64,000 nucleotides of DNA from Hyaloscypha bicolor E (lineage: Eukaryota > Ascomycota > Leotiomycetes > Helotiales > Hyaloscyphaceae). Each line of letters begins with the position of its first letter. Position 1 is the stretch's first letter. The notes under the pieces were generated by a model that did no database searches, was not told where the DNA came from, and saw only the letters and a program-made list of their open reading frames with translations. The position numbers and the translations under genes were made by a program. Below are positions 9,606-20,654 of the stretch, one piece after another. Where the stretch lies: the NCBI RefSeq assembly GCF_002865645.1, contig NW_020194677.1:1-64000 (forward strand), written 5' to 3'.

Positions 9606-11861
9606 TCAATGTGTCTCCGCCCATTCCCGGTACCACTCCAAACACTCCTTATTCATAACACTCGCTCCAACTTTGATATTCATCCCGCACAGAATCTGCT
9701 TAATCGCAATTTCGACCCTATATTCGTTAGCCCTCTTCCTCTCCCCACGAACCTCTCAAAAGAAAATCGAACTCACTTCTTCCCATTCCCCGTAACCGGA
9801 ATCTCAAAACACTCATCAATGACGCCCGGAACATGTCTCGCACTCAACTCCTTCCTTATCACACCACTAATCTCCTTTCTCAACCCCTCATCACAAACCA
9901 TCCCCTCCTCCATCTTCAAAAACAAAACGACCGTTTCATCAGTATCCATTTCTCGTCTTCGACCAACACAAATAGCATCCGCCACCCTCCCCCCAAAGTG
10001 CTTCAACAAAATGTTATATATCTCCGCACTGCCAAACCTCACACCACTCGGTTTCAAAATCCCATCGCTGCGTCCTAACATAACCAAGCCCTTCGTCTCT
10101 TTCTCGAAACGTACAAAGTCGCCGTGATGCCACACCCCAGGGAATGTCTCAAAGTAGGCGTCACGGTATTTCTGTTGTCCTGCTGCCGGGGACGAGGAAG
10201 AAAAGAAGGTGACTGGTTGGCAGGGGAATGGTGCCGTGCAGACGAGGTCGCCGTCTTCGCCGTCTGGGACGGGGACACCAGAAGGTGAGTAGGCGGCGAT
10301 TGCCATTCCCAAACCGCTACATTGGATTTCACCAGGATAGACGGGGACGAGAGGGCAAGGGGAGCCGAAGAGGGAGATTATGTCTGTGCCACCTGTGATG
10401 GAGCCGAGGTTTAGGGAGGATGGGTAGGCTGAGTAGACGTATTCGAATGTTGAAGGTGCAAGGGGAGAGCCTGTGGAGTAGATCGCTTTGAGGGAACTTA
10501 GGTCCAGATTGTGTGGTTCTTGCATAGGAAATATGCGTTTTTGTTCCAGGATTGAGAGATACTTGGCGGAGGTGCCAAAATGCGTGATTTTCAGATCTTG
10601 AATCAAAAGCGGCAGACTGAGGTCGCCATGGGGATGGAAGGGCGAGCCGTCGTACAGGACTATTGCGCAACCGGCAGAGAGAGCAGAGATAAGCCAGTGC
10701 CACATCATCCAGGTTGTGGTTGTGAAGTAGAGCATGCGGTCTCCAGGTCGGATGTCACAGTGTAAGATGTGCTCCTTTTTGTGTTGGATGAGTGTCCCGG
10801 CGGCGGAGTGGACGATACATTTTGGTGCGCCAGTTGTGCCGGATGAGTAAAGAATATATAGTGGATGTGAAGGTGGTAGTTGCGCGAAGCTGGGTGGCCC
10901 GGAGAGATCGCCGGCACTGTTGGCCTTGTCAGTTGAGATAGGGGTATCACGTGATGGCATCAACTCACCTCCTCACAAACTCTTCATAAGTCCACATCTT
11001 TCCCTCCCCCACCTGCAACCCCTCAACCTTCACCCCATGTCCCTTGGCCGTCTCAAATATAACACCGGCTTTTAACCCTTTCAAGCCAGCGAGGATCTCC
11101 TCCACTTTCTGATGACTCGAATGCGTCTTCCCATTATACACCACGGCATTATCAACAAATAGCACCTTGGGTTGAATCTGAACCAATCTCTCGAGCACAG
11201 CGGTGACCCCCGTATCAGGACTGACTCCCGTCCACACTGCACCAATACTCGCAGCTGCGAGCATCGCTACCACCGCATTGGCGTGATTGCCTAGGAAGCC
11301 AGCTACGCGGTCTAATTCCACGACACCGTGGGACCGGAGAGCAAGAGCACACTTTTGCACTCGAGAGCGGAGTTGAGCCCAAGAAATGGTGGAGGACCCA
11401 GTCTCCGTCGCTTCGATAATTGCTGGGGAGTTCTCGTCAATCTTGAGCTTTGCCGGGTAGAGCAAGTTCTCAGCAAAGTTCAGTCGAGAGCCGGCGAAGA
11501 AGTCTGGGCGAGGGAATAGAGGCGCAGCCTTTGGCACAACCTGGCGTGAGATGTTAGGAAGAATTGGGAAAGGAACTTGATGATGATCACGTGATAAGAC
11601 TTGACATACTTCACTGTAATGCTTCTCAGCAGTGATGCCCGTAAACTCCCAAACTTCTCCCCAAAACGAACCAATAGCGTTGATTGACCATCGGTACAAA
11701 TCGTCGTAGCTCTTCAGCTTGAGACCGTACTTCTGGTTCACGCCGCGCATGAACTCCGCCATTCTCGTCGTCTCTGGGTCAGGATGCGCCCACAACTTCC
11801 TCTTTTCCTTTCCCGTGGCTTTATTTGTGCCATTAGCCATCTGTGGAATGTTTGACCCCAT
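9606..11861 (-). CDS. Acetoacetyl-CoA synthetase (AMP-forming)
   Basis: Adenylate-forming enzyme that activates acetoacetate to acetoacetyl-CoA with ATP, feeding ketone-body carbon into lipid and sterol synthesis; normally cytosolic. Exons on the minus strand are 11861-10969, 10916-9777 and 9717-9606, about 714 residues. Both introns (52 and 59 nt) start GTGAGT and restore frame. The N-terminal ACS domain (LNFAENLL) and the P-loop-like YSSGTTGAPK at the start of exon 2 are visible. So are the A5-type motif GGTDIISLF, the hinge GRSDGILKPSGVRFGSAEIY and the C-terminal PVTGNGKK, whose Lys context is completed across intron 2 by VEIAIKQ. The frame is open upstream to an ATG at 12047, which would add 62 basic residues. 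I prefer 11861 because it gives a length nearer the family's (about 650-690), but an organelle-targeted longer form is possible. The gene is divergent from the GNAT gene. Confidence 0.88.
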
Positions 11862-12047
11862 TGTGATGAGTATTCGTTGCTTTATTGAGGCAGTTGGAGT
11901 GGAAGAAACATGCTTGAGACTTTGGCCCAACAAAAGTTGATGGCCTGTCGGGGCCACGTTGATCCGGTCCCGCCAGCGGAAGCGGAGGGATTTGCCGAGG
12001 TTCCCCCTGAGGGCTCCGGCGCGGAAAGCGACAGGAAGAGCAGGCAT

Positions 12048-12504
12048 GGCTTTCTCAAACCAAAAACTGTAGAATTTCTAACGCTGCGGAACATAGAAAC
12101 TAAGAGTATTTTATATGTAGGTCCTCCGATCAGGGCTCTGTTGGTACCCCGACTTTACAGATTGCCGACGTTGCACTTGGGATTCTGCCCTTCTCTGGGC
12201 TGAACTTTGAGGTCAACTTTGAGCAAGTGACGCAATTCAAGGAGGCATGGGACCGACAGTAAGAAACGAGGAATTCTTTCTTCAAACAAAAAGCTCCATG
12301 GGAACGTTGTCGGCATTTACCTGTGTCTATCCCAAAGATTTATTTATCCATACACGCTGTGTTGTCTGACGCCGTCCTCCGTGACCTCACACGGACTCTC
12401 CCCCTGATCTCTTCCCACCGCGAAGTCGAACCCTCCTTATTGAACACTCACAACATCACCTTCTTCTTTCAACCAATTTCATTAATCTCTACTCAAAATT
12501 CACA
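12048..12504. promoter_or_regulatory. Divergent promoter region (acetoacetyl-CoA synthetase / GNAT)
   Basis: About 450-640 bases, depending on the synthetase start, lie between two divergently transcribed genes and must carry both promoters. Pyrimidine-rich stretches such as TTTCAACC and CTCACAACATCACC lie just upstream of the GNAT ATG, as is common for fungal 5' leaders. I cannot name a specific operator. Confidence 0.45.
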
Positions 12505-13293
12505 ATGGACCCCGCCTGGCTCCCCGAAGGCCCTCAAATCACTTCACCCCCAGCCCTCCTCCCTACCCGCTCAACCTCCTTTTCCGTCATCGGGCGCCAC
12601 ATAACCCTCGCTCTCCTGACCCCCTCCCGCATCCCCGCACTCTACACTATCTTCGGTGGCACCCAGAACGCACACATCTTCAAATTCCTACCTATCGGCC
12701 CTTACATCTCGCCTGAGAATCTCGGCTTGGAGATCTCGAGCCTGCTCGAGAGTGCTAACGACTGGATATATGCTGTGATTCCCACCTCTCGCTCTCCCTC
12801 TCAATTAAAAATGGAAGAGAAAGAGAAAGTGGATGGGGAGGAAAGACAAGAAGCGAGCAAGGAGGAAGTTCTAGGCATCCTGTCCCTTTCACGCCCCCTC
12901 CCCGCCCACCACACCATCGACCTTGGCGCGATCTTCTCCTCTCTCCTCCAACGCACAACCGGCGCCACAGAAGCCGTCTACCTGCTCCTGCGGCATTGTT
13001 TCGTCGACCTCGGGTATCAGCGCGTCGAGTGGCGGTGCAATGATAGGAATGAGGCTAGTAAACGAGCGGCGGTTAGGCTGGGGTTTAAGTGGGAGGGGTG
13101 CTTGAGGCGGGAGAAGGTTTATAAGGGGAGGGGGAGGGACACAAATGTTTTTGCGGTGGTGGGGGATGAGTGGGAGGAGATGAGAGGGGGGATGGAGCGG
13201 TGGTTGGAGGAGGAGAATTTTGATGAGTGGGGAAGGCAGAGGAGGGGGTTGGAGGTAGTGAGGGGGGAGGTGATGAGGGAGAGGAAGGCGTGA
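12505..13293 (+). CDS. GNAT-family N-acetyltransferase (RimJ/RimL-like)
   Basis: Single-exon frame of 262 residues. The N-terminal part has the RimJ/RimL-type layout (strand-rich, LALLTP, then NAHIFKFLPIGPY). The acetyl-CoA-binding core is towards the C-terminus. The segment YLLLRHCFVDLGYQRVEWRC is followed by NDRNEASKRAAVRLGFKWEG, a classic motif in which a late helix and the LGF turn cap the cofactor site. An insertion of about 30 charged residues (KEKVDGEERQEASKEE) replaces the usual tight strand connection. The acceptor could be a protein N-terminus or a small amine; the sequence does not say. From about 13,080 the coding strand is very G-rich (long GGAGGGGA-like runs) without losing frame. 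Confidence 0.8.
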   Translation: MDPAWLPEGPQITSPPALLPTRSTSFSVIGRHITLALLTPSRIPALYTIFGGTQNAHIFKFLPIGPYISPENLGLEISSLLESANDWIYAVIPTSRSPSQLKMEEKEKVDGEERQEASKEEVLGILSLSRPLPAHHTIDLGAIFSSLLQRTTGATEAVYLLLRHCFVDLGYQRVEWRCNDRNEASKRAAVRLGFKWEGCLRREKVYKGRGRDTNVFAVVGDEWEEMRGGMERWLEEENFDEWGRQRRGLEVVRGEVMRERKA

Positions 13294-13527
13294 AAAGGAG
13301 GGAGGGAGAGAGGGTTGTAAAGGTGGTATTGAGGTATCTAGAGTATCCATCTAATGCCAGCCCTCGACCATGCTTCCGCTAGTAAGCTAACGCCACAGGC
13401 TATCCAAGTCCATACCGAAAATGCTGCAGACCTCCTGGTTCTCTCCCATAAACGCCAAGCTCAAAGATGCATTTTATTACAAAGCTCTGCCGAAAATATG
13501 CACAACTCCCCACTTTCCACTCCCAAG

Positions 13528-16500
13528 CTAATCCGGAGCAAAGCTTGACCTCTCCAACTCAACTGGTCTCCCCTCCCCTCTTCGAACCTGCCTCTCCATC
13601 TCCGGCAAAAGCTCCGGAATCCTAAACGGTTTTGTAACAACACTATCCATACCCGACTCCTTGGCTGTAGCAATCTGCTCGCTCCTCGCATTGGCCGTAA
13701 CAGCAATAACCGGAACATGTCTCGTGATCACCCCTTCCTTTTGTAATTCTCGAATCCTCTTTACGCATGTCAACCCGTTCATTACTGGCATTTCGAGATC
13801 CATGAGTATGATGTGCAGAAGGAGGCCGCTGTTTTCGTTTCCGGCCCAGAAGCGGGTTTTCGAGAGGAAAGAGAGTGCTTCGCCGCCGTGGTTAGCAACG
13901 TGCACTGTGCAGCCAGCGCTGCGCAGCTGTTTCGAAAGGACCTTTTGGTTGACGATGTTGTCTTCGACTATCAAGACATGCTTCGGTGCCACGGGTTGCG
14001 TAGCTTTCTCCCGAGGTGTTGGTAGCGTGGATCCAGTTTGAAGTCGTGCCAGTGCCACAGGACTGATAATCTTGTATTGCGCTCTCATGTCGACTGACTG
14101 GGAAGTCATTCGACTGCGGTCTTCTGGAGGATTGCACCGCCGTGCTCGGAGATAGAATGCGAAAGTGCTGCCAACGCCAGCTTTGGATGCGACTCCAATT
14201 TGGCCGCCTTGCAACTCTGTCAGCTCTCGAGAGATAAAAAGTCCAAGACCCGAGCCTCCATATTGGACGTGGGTTCGTGGTGATGCCTGAGAGAAGCGTC
14301 TGAAGAGGAGGTTTCGCTCGTCTTCATCCAATCCTCGACCAGTATCCTCCACTTCGACGTACAGGTAGACCATTTCTCCTGTACCCCAGGCGGTGCCTAA
14401 TGTGAGGTCTTTGCGGTTGCTGCTGCGGGGTAGATACTCGATGCCATTTCTCCCCGGCGGCGGCTCGATGGAAGCACCAATACTAATGCTAATCTTCCTC
14501 TTCGTCTCGGTCTGCGTAAACTTGATGGCGTTCGTCGTTAAGTTGATTAGCACTTGAAGAAATCGACTGGGGTCGAGTCTAACCCAATCCACCGCCAAAT
14601 TCGAGTATGAAGGATCAACATAGAACCGAAGCTCCACGTCGCTCTTTTGGAGCTCGCTGTCGAACATCTTCAGTGCGATCCGGATTACTGATATAGGTTG
14701 AACTTCGACCGGGGTGACGAAGAGAAGGTCGGAGTCCAATTTTGAGAGAGTAAGGATATCATCGATAATTCGCTTCTGATGTTGAGCACAAAGTACAATC
14801 GTTTGTGCTGCATCCACATAGCCATCCACAAGCTCCCTTGGGATGGTGACGTTTTGGCTCTCGCCACCAAATTCAGAAAGAGAAGTTCCGATCCAGTCAC
14901 CACACTGGATGATTGCCGACAGAGGGTTTCTCATTTCACTGGCGATGATAAGCGAGGGCCCGCAGGCTGTGTATCAAAAGACTTACTGAGACGTCATATC
15001 GATGAAGTTCTCCTGCTGTCTCTTTAGTTCGACGGCTTCCATCATCTTCCTGGTCTGGAACCCCTCCATCCATTTCTGACGACTGATGTCTGTGATGCAA
15101 CCCAAGATACCGATAACCGTTCCATCATCTGCTCTCTCCGGGTATGCGGCTGCGATGATCCACGAAAAACCTTCCACCTTCTCTCCAGGAACGATCTCCT
15201 CGGCCACAAATGGGCGTTTCAATCGAAGCTCGAACACTACTGTTTCTCCGCCTAGAAGCTTCGCCCACTCACGGTCCATGATGGGATGATCGGAATCGTG
15301 GAGGACATTGTACCAACTCTGCGAATCCTTTTCAGCAACATGGCTCGCACTCTATAAATATTGAGAAACCTACCAGTGGATATGAGACATTCCGAGGATG
15401 CCCAGTCATCCTTGAATTCCAGCGTCAGCATGGAGCAGCATTTATTTAAACCAACGAACATACTTGTAGTAATCGTTGTTGCCATATAACAAAACTCCCT
15501 GTGGGTCAATATGGAACATCCCTACTGGCGCGAGGTCCGCCATTCTTCTAAATCTTGTCTCAGCTTCTAGCGCTTCGTGTGTTTGTACAGCGAGCTTTTT
15601 GGACAGAAGATTGCGGTCGTGTGTTGCTTGTTCAGCAGCTATTTGGCCTCGACGGATTTCTTCTTCAAATAGAAGTGCAGACTGTAATTAATATGAGTAT
15701 TTGCTTCCCGTTCCTAGAAATGGTGGAAGCTTACCACCATCGAAGTAGCTAATTGCCTACTAAGAAGCTCGACAAAAACTTTGTAATCAGCATCAAACTG
15801 TCTCCGAGGATTTACACCAAGAATCATAAAACCGAGAACATTGTCTGACGTAGATCGGATTGGCAGGAAAATAGCTGACTTGCACGGATGCTTTCCATCC
15901 ATGATTACCGTGATATCTCTTGAAATAAACTGCGGTAAAGTTCCATCGTCTGCTCGGAGCAGAGTCGGAGAGTCTTGCTTCACCAAATCATAGAAATTTG
16001 GGAGGAATTCTTCCATGCCCAGTTCATTGTTGATCCGTTTCGGAATGCTTGTGCAAGATTCTGGAACTCTGACTAGTCCTTCAAGGGTCCAGTTCCGAAG
16101 GTTCTGGCTCAGTTCTGACGACTCTGAGAATGTTTCATTGATATCTCCACCGGCAGAGTAGAGAATTGCGAAAGGTAGGTCGAGATGGTCGCCTTGAAGA
16201 GCAAGAAGCAGTTGATGCCAGAAGTCTTTCGGCTCCCGCGACGATGCGATGTACTGTCCAAGCCGGAGGAAGAATGCCATTCGCCTGTCTGCTATGACTT
16301 GTCTCGTGGAATCGGAGACGGGGTTGTAGCTGCAGACAAATCAGTTGGCCGGACTTCGATACAGTGAGCAAATGCAGAGTGTACTCACAAACCAATATCA
16401 CCATCCCCGACACTAAATGGAATGATGGATATCGAGTAATATGTTTCCTCGAGATAACCCTGTCTATCGATGTAAAAACGAGCATCGTCAAGCAAGTACG

Positions 16501-17527
16501 ACGTTCCCGTCTCGTAAGCCGCATCAAATGCCGGACTGAAGTCACCTTCCACCTCTGCCCAAGCGTCGGAGAATGTCTTGCCCATCATACCAGGATGCTT
16601 TTGTCCCATGACTACAACATAGGGTTCGTTATATAACATGGTTCTGTGCTTGCCGTAATACATTGCAGCAGGTCGAGGGTCGCTCATCAAAATATTGGCC
16701 ATTCTGCGCAGTTCAGCCGACCATTGGTTGATAGGCCCCAGTTCGGTGGATCCCCAGTCGAAGTTGAGAACAAATTCATAATGGGAGGAGAGGGTGAAGG
16801 ATGGGTTGGGCTTCGTGAAATCGATCCGGCCAATATCCTCTGGATGTTTCATGCTGTCCTGCCTTTGTGCTGGTTGCGCTCTTGGTGCTAGAGACGGAAA
16901 TACTTGGATTTCCTCTTCCCGGCGAAGTCGGAATGCAGAAAGCTGTGCTTCCAAAGAGTCATTCGAAGTGATTGCGGGTTTCGACCAGTCTCTTCTTTCG
17001 ACCCTGTCCATCGTCTGTGACCTCCCTGGCCTTGGATATTCCGACTGATGCCGATGGACAGCCGCATCCCCAGCATAATCGTCTTCTTCTCCAGACACCA
17101 CTCTCCACCTCTTCCTTATTGTCTTTGCCTTCCATCTGAGCCCGTAGCAATTGGTTTCTGTGAAGCTTCCTAATCTTGTCGTTGCAGCAGCCCATTCGAT
17201 AAACGCGGCACATTTGGGGTCCCTCTCTGATTTCCCCCCTGATATCACTCCCTTCCCAATCTTCAGTTCTAACAATGGCACTTCCCGCAACCTCGGATTG
17301 CAATATATCGGGATGGTTTTCGAGGTGCTCGCTAAGTCGAGGATGAACACTGGCCGATCGTCTATATCTAAGAGTTCCACGAGTCCCACTGACAGCAATC
17401 CATCTTTCGGACATTCAAGGGTGACATCGACGGTGGCGGTGATATCCGTCTCCGCCTTCTTGGGCAGATCGCTGGGGTTCCTTGGTACATCGCTGCCATT
17501 GACTGTGGCATCGCCCAGATCTGCCAT
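13528..17527 (-). CDS. Fungal hybrid histidine kinase (PAS-GAF-PAS-HisKA-HATPase-REC)
   Basis: Six exons on the minus strand: 17527-16389, 16329-15735, 15681-15464, 15410-15374, 15318-14987, 14938-13528. They total about 1,243 residues in unbroken frame. An N-terminal tail of about 250 residues, predicted disordered, precedes a PAS-type sensor (about 250-385; LYNEPYVVVMGQKHPGMMGK). Next come a GAF-like region (about 395-580), a coiled linker (FEEEIRRGQIAAEQATHDRN) and a second PAS with PAC (MTGHPRNVSYPL across a 37-nt exon). HisKA follows with the phospho-acceptor in MTSHEMRNPLS at about 774; intron 5 splits that His codon. The HATPase_c domain has an N-box and G-boxes (DTGRGLDEDE; GGSGLGLFIS). 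The C-terminal receiver has its phospho-Asp in ILMDLEMP (about 1150) and Lys in TKPF. No membrane segment is seen, so it is a soluble phosphorelay sensor. The signal sensed is unknown. Confidence 0.9.
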
Positions 17528-18757
17528 CTCCCAGTGTCGACGGAAGTCCGTTTTCCTTTGTCATTCCTCCTGCCCCACCCTTCCGCAGATTCTTGGCCGA
17601 GGCCTGTTCAGTCAGCAACAACAGCGCGAGATTGTCACGATAGCAGCTGACACTCGTCTGCCAGCATCGTCCGCGCACCTGCCACCTCAACACAAAGAAG
17701 AGATACGTATGAAAAGATAGATCGGAACATCCTCACCGTGGCGCCGACGAATGCTAGGGTTGAGCACCGCTTCCGCGTGGACATGCCCAGTTCTAAGTTA
17801 TTGGATTCCAGAACACTGTGGAGCATTGCAGCCAGGCTAAAGACACCCCAAAACCTTTTAGTCCTTCAGGTGGCGGATTCGGAGGTGACTCCGAAGGCGA
17901 GAGCGGAAACATCGAGAAGATTTCATCCGGCTTTGGGGCTCTAGATTCTTCATCGAATTTAGGATTTGCATCATCACTTGTTGTTGCGAACCAGTGCTTG
18001 CTCGGAAGAGATCTCCTGGATCAACCATTCCAACCCCCCTCCCAATGCGTGACGATTGACAGCGCCCCGACGCGCTGCGAGGGTCTCCGATTTCATCCGT
18101 AGAGTTGAAGTGGCTTGCCGAAGGATCGGATAGAAGCGCAGGCTTGCAGTGTTCGGGATGTGGGAGAGAGTTTTGCGCTGGTTGAGCACAGTTTTATCGA
18201 CTAATTTAAAGTCTGGGACGACGTCAACGATGCACAGGAGCCACGTGACATAGCCCTTTCTTTTCCTCAGTCGCGAGTAGGTTTATTGCATCCGGAGGTG
18301 AGAGTATTTCCCGAGTCATAATTAAGGGTTCATATTGAACTTGTCTTCCAATCTTCAACGCTAAGTAACTCGTAAGCGCAAAATCGAGCTGGAAAGACTA
18401 TCAGAAAGGTCTCGTTTTGTCTGAAAACTAGGCCGCCACGGCACGGCGGCGCGGGGCATTTTCACATCACAGGCGATACCAAACTCTGATCCAAAGATAG
18501 ACATTCAACTTCTGTAATGAATCCTTCATTAAGCTCATTAAGCTTTTTTTTGTATTGCAAACAAGAAATCCACTCGAAGCAGAGTGTACCGTTTTCACTT
18601 GGAACTTGAAACATTCTATTTTCACTTTTTAGTCGTGACCTTCTTTGTACTTTCTGCAGCATTCATCCAACATCAAAGCCATATTAACGTTGAACTCCCT
18701 GTCTATTAACATGAACGCCACCCAGCCAGAAAAAATACTCGCCATAACCCACCAGCC
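17528..18757. promoter_or_regulatory. Upstream region of the hybrid histidine kinase
   Basis: About 1.2 kb lies between the kinase start and the 3' end of the next minus-strand gene. It must contain the kinase promoter and leader. Open frames on the plus strand in 17.15-17.95 kb are shadows or short and match nothing I recognise. No repeat or RNA gene was seen. Confidence 0.4.
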
Positions 18758-20011
18758 TCAATACCTCCCATACGGCCTATTTTCCCCCCTTGAAGGCGCA
18801 GGCGACGCATCCAACTCAACCGGCATAACAGCAACACTGTACTCCGGCGCCGGACTCCTCAACGGCTCCCCATACTCACCCCTCATCTCCGCCACGCCCG
18901 TCCTCCCAGCTCCCATCCCCATAGCAGCACTCTTCTCCCCACGGCCATGAACCGAATGATCGTCAATCTCATACGTATCCACCTTCGGACCCACATACCC
19001 ATACTGCCGCCTCAGCTTCTCTGCATCCCCGACCTCGTTCGCGGGCGCCTCATACGGATATATTTGATCGCGTCCAACGGGTCCGTTTGGTGGTGGTGGA
19101 GAAGCGGTGTTTAAGCGGATGGCTTCTTCTTTCTTCTTGAGACGCTTGTTGCGGAGGATGACGGCGGTGCCGAGACCGAGGGTGAGGAGCGCGATGATGG
19201 TTACGATGATGCCAATTAACGCTCCAATAGACAATGTTACTGCACCTTTCGTGTTCGAGGATGTTGAATTAGAGGTCACGGGGACTGGCACACCGGATCC
19301 GGATCCGGTTGTTGTGGCCGCAGCAGCGCTAATCTTGCTGGTAAATGTGCTCGCGTATGTGGTTGTCAGCGTCGTGGTTTCTTGGCTGGCGGTGAGAGTT
19401 GCTGTGTATGAAGATGTGAAGACGGAGTACACTTTCGGATCAACGGTGGGAGGAGGTGTGTAGCGGGCTGCAGAAGTGGTCGATCCTGTGGTTACGAAAT
19501 TTGAGCCTGCGGTTTGTGCTGCTTCGTTTGCAGGGCAGGTTATGCTGGTGGGACTTTCGTGGCCGTAGTCGTCGATGATGCCGCAGGCCCAGGTTTCCGC
19601 TCCGCCAGCGCCGTCACATTTGATTGCCCAGTTCCAGGTGGTTTCGAAACCTGTGGTGGGGAGATTGGTTAGTTGGCTTTGTTGGAGAATTCGCACTGCG
19701 TGAGATGGATTGAACATACCAGTCACGCAGATGTCTGCGTTGCAAGACGGATCGTTCCATGTACGATCTGTACAAGTACCACGATACGAAATGCCCGCAG
19801 CGGGATAATAACAAAGTCCATCAGGTTGGCAGATATCTCCTTCACTCGGCACACAACAACTCGAATACTGAGCCCCCGTACAGGCCTCCCAAATCCAATC
19901 TGTAGGTATCGATCCATCGGGATAATAACACTGCTCAAACGCCTCAACAAACCTCAAGTGAGAAAGACCAAAAGTAACGAATGGAACGACCGAAGTCAAG
20001 AGAGAACGCAT
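18758..20011 (-). CDS. Cys-rich secretory single-pass membrane protein
   Basis: About 417 residues as an open frame, or about 394 if an internal intron is removed. A 69-nt segment (19651-19719) starts GTATGT, has a CTAAC branch site and ends CACAG. It is a multiple of three, so both forms stay in frame, and splicing is the likelier reading. Order of parts: an N-terminal signal peptide (about 1-24), then a Cys-rich ectodomain with CYYPDGS near 28-34 and repeated C/W/G spacing. Next come a Ser/Thr-rich stalk (about 180-265), one transmembrane helix (about 270-292; IGALIGIIVTIIALLTLGLG), a basic RNKRLKKK stop-transfer and a cytoplasmic tail of about 110 residues with Pro and Tyr. The layout resembles fungal cell-wall sensor or adhesin-like proteins, but I recognise no WSC or named domain. 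Function unknown. Confidence 0.7.
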   Translation of the reverse strand: MRSLLTSVVPFVTFGLSHLRFVEAFEQCYYPDGSIPTDWIWEACTGAQYSSCCVPSEGDICQPDGLCYYPAAGISYRGTCTDRTWNDPSCNADICVTGMFNPSHAVRILQQSQLTNLPTTGFETTWNWAIKCDGAGGAETWACGIIDDYGHESPTSITCPANEAAQTAGSNFVTTGSTTSAARYTPPPTVDPKVYSVFTSSYTATLTASQETTTLTTTYASTFTSKISAAAATTTGSGSGVPVPVTSNSTSSNTKGAVTLSIGALIGIIVTIIALLTLGLGTAVILRNKRLKKKEEAIRLNTASPPPPNGPVGRDQIYPYEAPANEVGDAEKLRRQYGYVGPKVDTYEIDDHSVHGRGEKSAAMGMGAGRTGVAEMRGEYGEPLRSPAPEYSVAVMPVELDASPAPSRGENRPYGRY

Positions 20012-20654
20012 ATTGAATAAAGAGTGGAAGGGCTTTCTACGACCAAAAGAACGTGGTACAAAAACGCGGAAGGAGAGAAACGAAATGATGGTTCTTCACA
20101 TTTTACTTGTAAAAACAAAGGATCCGTCCCCCAGTCCAAAAGCCGGGAGCTTGCTTGGGGAGTGATTTTCGTTGCCGCCTTTCTGCTGGATGTGGTTACT
20201 GTTCAGCCCTGTGGCGGTTGTAGCTTGCACCAGCCTCATTTTTTGCGAGAGGCAATTGGATGCCACAATCTACGTGCCGTTGCTGCAGCGAACGAGATGA
20301 AAGATCAAGCGCCACTACTGCTGGTGGAAGTTAGACAGTGTCGTGAGACTTGGAGGCGGGGGGGGAGAGTGATCAGCTGTCTGTGCGGATGCTTGGCAAG
20401 GCTGTTTTTGGAATGGTCATTGCCCCCTTTTCGGGCTTGACCCCACGAGGGTTGGCTGACTTAAAAATGAGCAAATTTCAAGCATAGAGAAAATACTGGA
20501 GATCTTCGACCCAGAACCTGTCATTTTAACGTTCTCGTACTGAGAGTGCTCGACGTCTGTCTTGTGAAGTTGTGATGATTTGCTAGGAAAGACACTGAAA
20601 TCGTGCACTTGGCCTGGAAACGACTATTATTTTGCAATTGTTCTGAATCTGATA
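20012..20654. promoter_or_regulatory. Upstream region of the Cys-rich membrane protein
   Basis: About 640 bases upstream of a minus-strand gene and downstream of the next one. Nothing coding is recognisable. A short G run lies at 20,359-20,366. Confidence 0.35.
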
